Shown piece after piece: positions 63,694-64,000 of a DNA stretch of 64,000 nucleotides. Every line of letters starts with the position of its first letter. Within the stretch, counting starts at the first letter, position 1. This stretch comes from Flagellimonas allohymeniacidonis. Its GTDB lineage: Bacteria > Bacteroidota > Bacteroidia > Flavobacteriales > Flavobacteriaceae. The DNA lies in NCBI RefSeq assembly GCF_004296335.1, contig NZ_SGIU01000001.1, positions 1,589,290 through 1,653,289 of the forward strand. The letters are read 5' to 3'. Made by a program: the position numbers and the translations under genes. A model generated the notes under the pieces. That model ran no database searches. It saw only the letters and a program-made list of their open reading frames with translations, and was not told where the DNA came from.

Positions 63694-63819
63694 GCTATAT
63701 TTTAAGAGATTATTAAAATGGAACCCGAAATTTACGAAAAAGCAAAGGCATTAACAATTTCCCCGTCCCATTTATATTGTTCTTAACAGGAAAAAAGAAG
63801 ATCAAAAATCTCACCTCAT

Positions 63820-64000
63820 TTACGCCAGTTCGTACAGAGAAAGGTAATACTCATCCACTGATTTTTTCCAAGTGAAACGCATGCGTTTCGCATTGGCCTG
63901 AATCTTTTTCCAAGCGGGTGGGTCATTGGCATACATATCAAGGGCCAAATCGAGGGTGTCCAGCATATTCTTGATTTTCTTGTCGTAGGTATCCCCATCG
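63820..64000 (-). CDS. Glycosyltransferase, C-terminal part (partial at window end)
   Basis: Only the last ~59 residues are in the window, ending at a TAA (63822-63820). The sequence ...ANAKRMRFTWKKSVDEYYLSLYELA resembles the C-terminal helix of GT-B glycosyltransferases such as glycogen synthase (W..SA..Y..LY pattern). The overlapping frame ending at 63816 is only a shadow. Tentative because of the short length. Confidence 0.45.
   Translation of the reverse strand, partial: DGDTYDKKIKNMLDTLDLALDMYANDPPAWKKIQANAKRMRFTWKKSVDEYYLSLYELA

Noticed and set aside
63816-63998. 60-codon frame at the window end
   Set aside because: The neighbouring frame ending at 63820 gives a glycosyltransferase-like C-terminus; this one gives no sensible protein.
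1-64000. tRNA or rRNA genes
   Set aside because: No TpsiC-arm (GGTTCGAATCC-like) in a cloverleaf context and no rRNA-like sequence was seen by eye on either strand.

Overview
The window is chromosomal DNA of a marine member of the Flavobacteriaceae (Bacteroidota). Evidence: a type IX secretion (type B sorting) C-terminal domain at 5979-8003, an ECF sigma/FecR/STN-TonB receptor surface-signalling set, many Bacteroidota-style lipoproteins, a proteorhodopsin with its retinal-producing Blh enzyme, a TAnnTTTG-type promoter box in front of the rhodopsin, and the family-typical versions of QueE, Ffh, FolD, ArgS and GltA. A genus cannot be fixed from sequence alone; a Muricauda/Allomuricauda/Robiginitalea-like genome would fit.

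Layout. 1-575 is the tail of an FAD-linked oxidase. 601-5554 is a three-gene minus-strand operon (gluzincin-type protease, MBL-fold hydrolase, membrane-anchored patatin) with no export signals. 5979-9507 holds a secreted lectin with T9SS signal and a DnaQ/GIY-YIG fusion nuclease. 9524-14349 is a run of minus-strand housekeeping and metabolic genes (two tiny coupled membrane peptides, aldose epimerase, M20 peptidase, CBS-type PLP enzyme, LolC/E-type permease). 14353-30856 is ordinary core genome: NamZ-type muramidase, sterol desaturase family, QueE, RidA, HerA-like ATPase, HxlR regulator with a divergent hydrolase, alcohol dehydrogenase, esterase lipoprotein, FolD, Ffh. 30987-37666 is a coherent envelope module: two very acidic lipoproteins with lipocalin-like repeats facing an ECF sigma factor, FecR anti-sigma factor and TonB-dependent receptor. 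37860-41325 has an OmpA-like protein and the divergent blh/proteorhodopsin pair. 41380-48071 has an MtfA-like peptidase, ArgS and a short operon ending in a nucleoside-diphosphate-sugar-epimerase-like protein, then a CarboxypepD_reg protein. 48141-52177 is the clearest accessory block: AT-rich hypothetical genes, a Ser/Thr kinase, a possible RNase H-fold protein and a nucleotidyltransferase-PD-(D/E)XK fusion, next to a long low-complexity GGTG-type repeat. 52178-64000 has an Ig-like metalloprotease lipoprotein, BCCT transporter, a DUF559 endonuclease sitting behind small hairpins, an MBOAT/SGNH-like pair, two guanidino-group hydrolases, citrate synthase and the tail of a probable glycosyltransferase.

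The best candidates for an undescribed system are (i) the 49093-51647 kinase / RNase H-like / nucleotidyltransferase-nuclease cluster, which looks like a defence module, and (ii) the 601-5554 protease / MBL / patatin operon. Several dispersed repeat types (GGTG arrays, a TCGA palindromic repeat that has also entered the argS coding sequence, hairpins before DUF559) are additional structure not explained by the genes.
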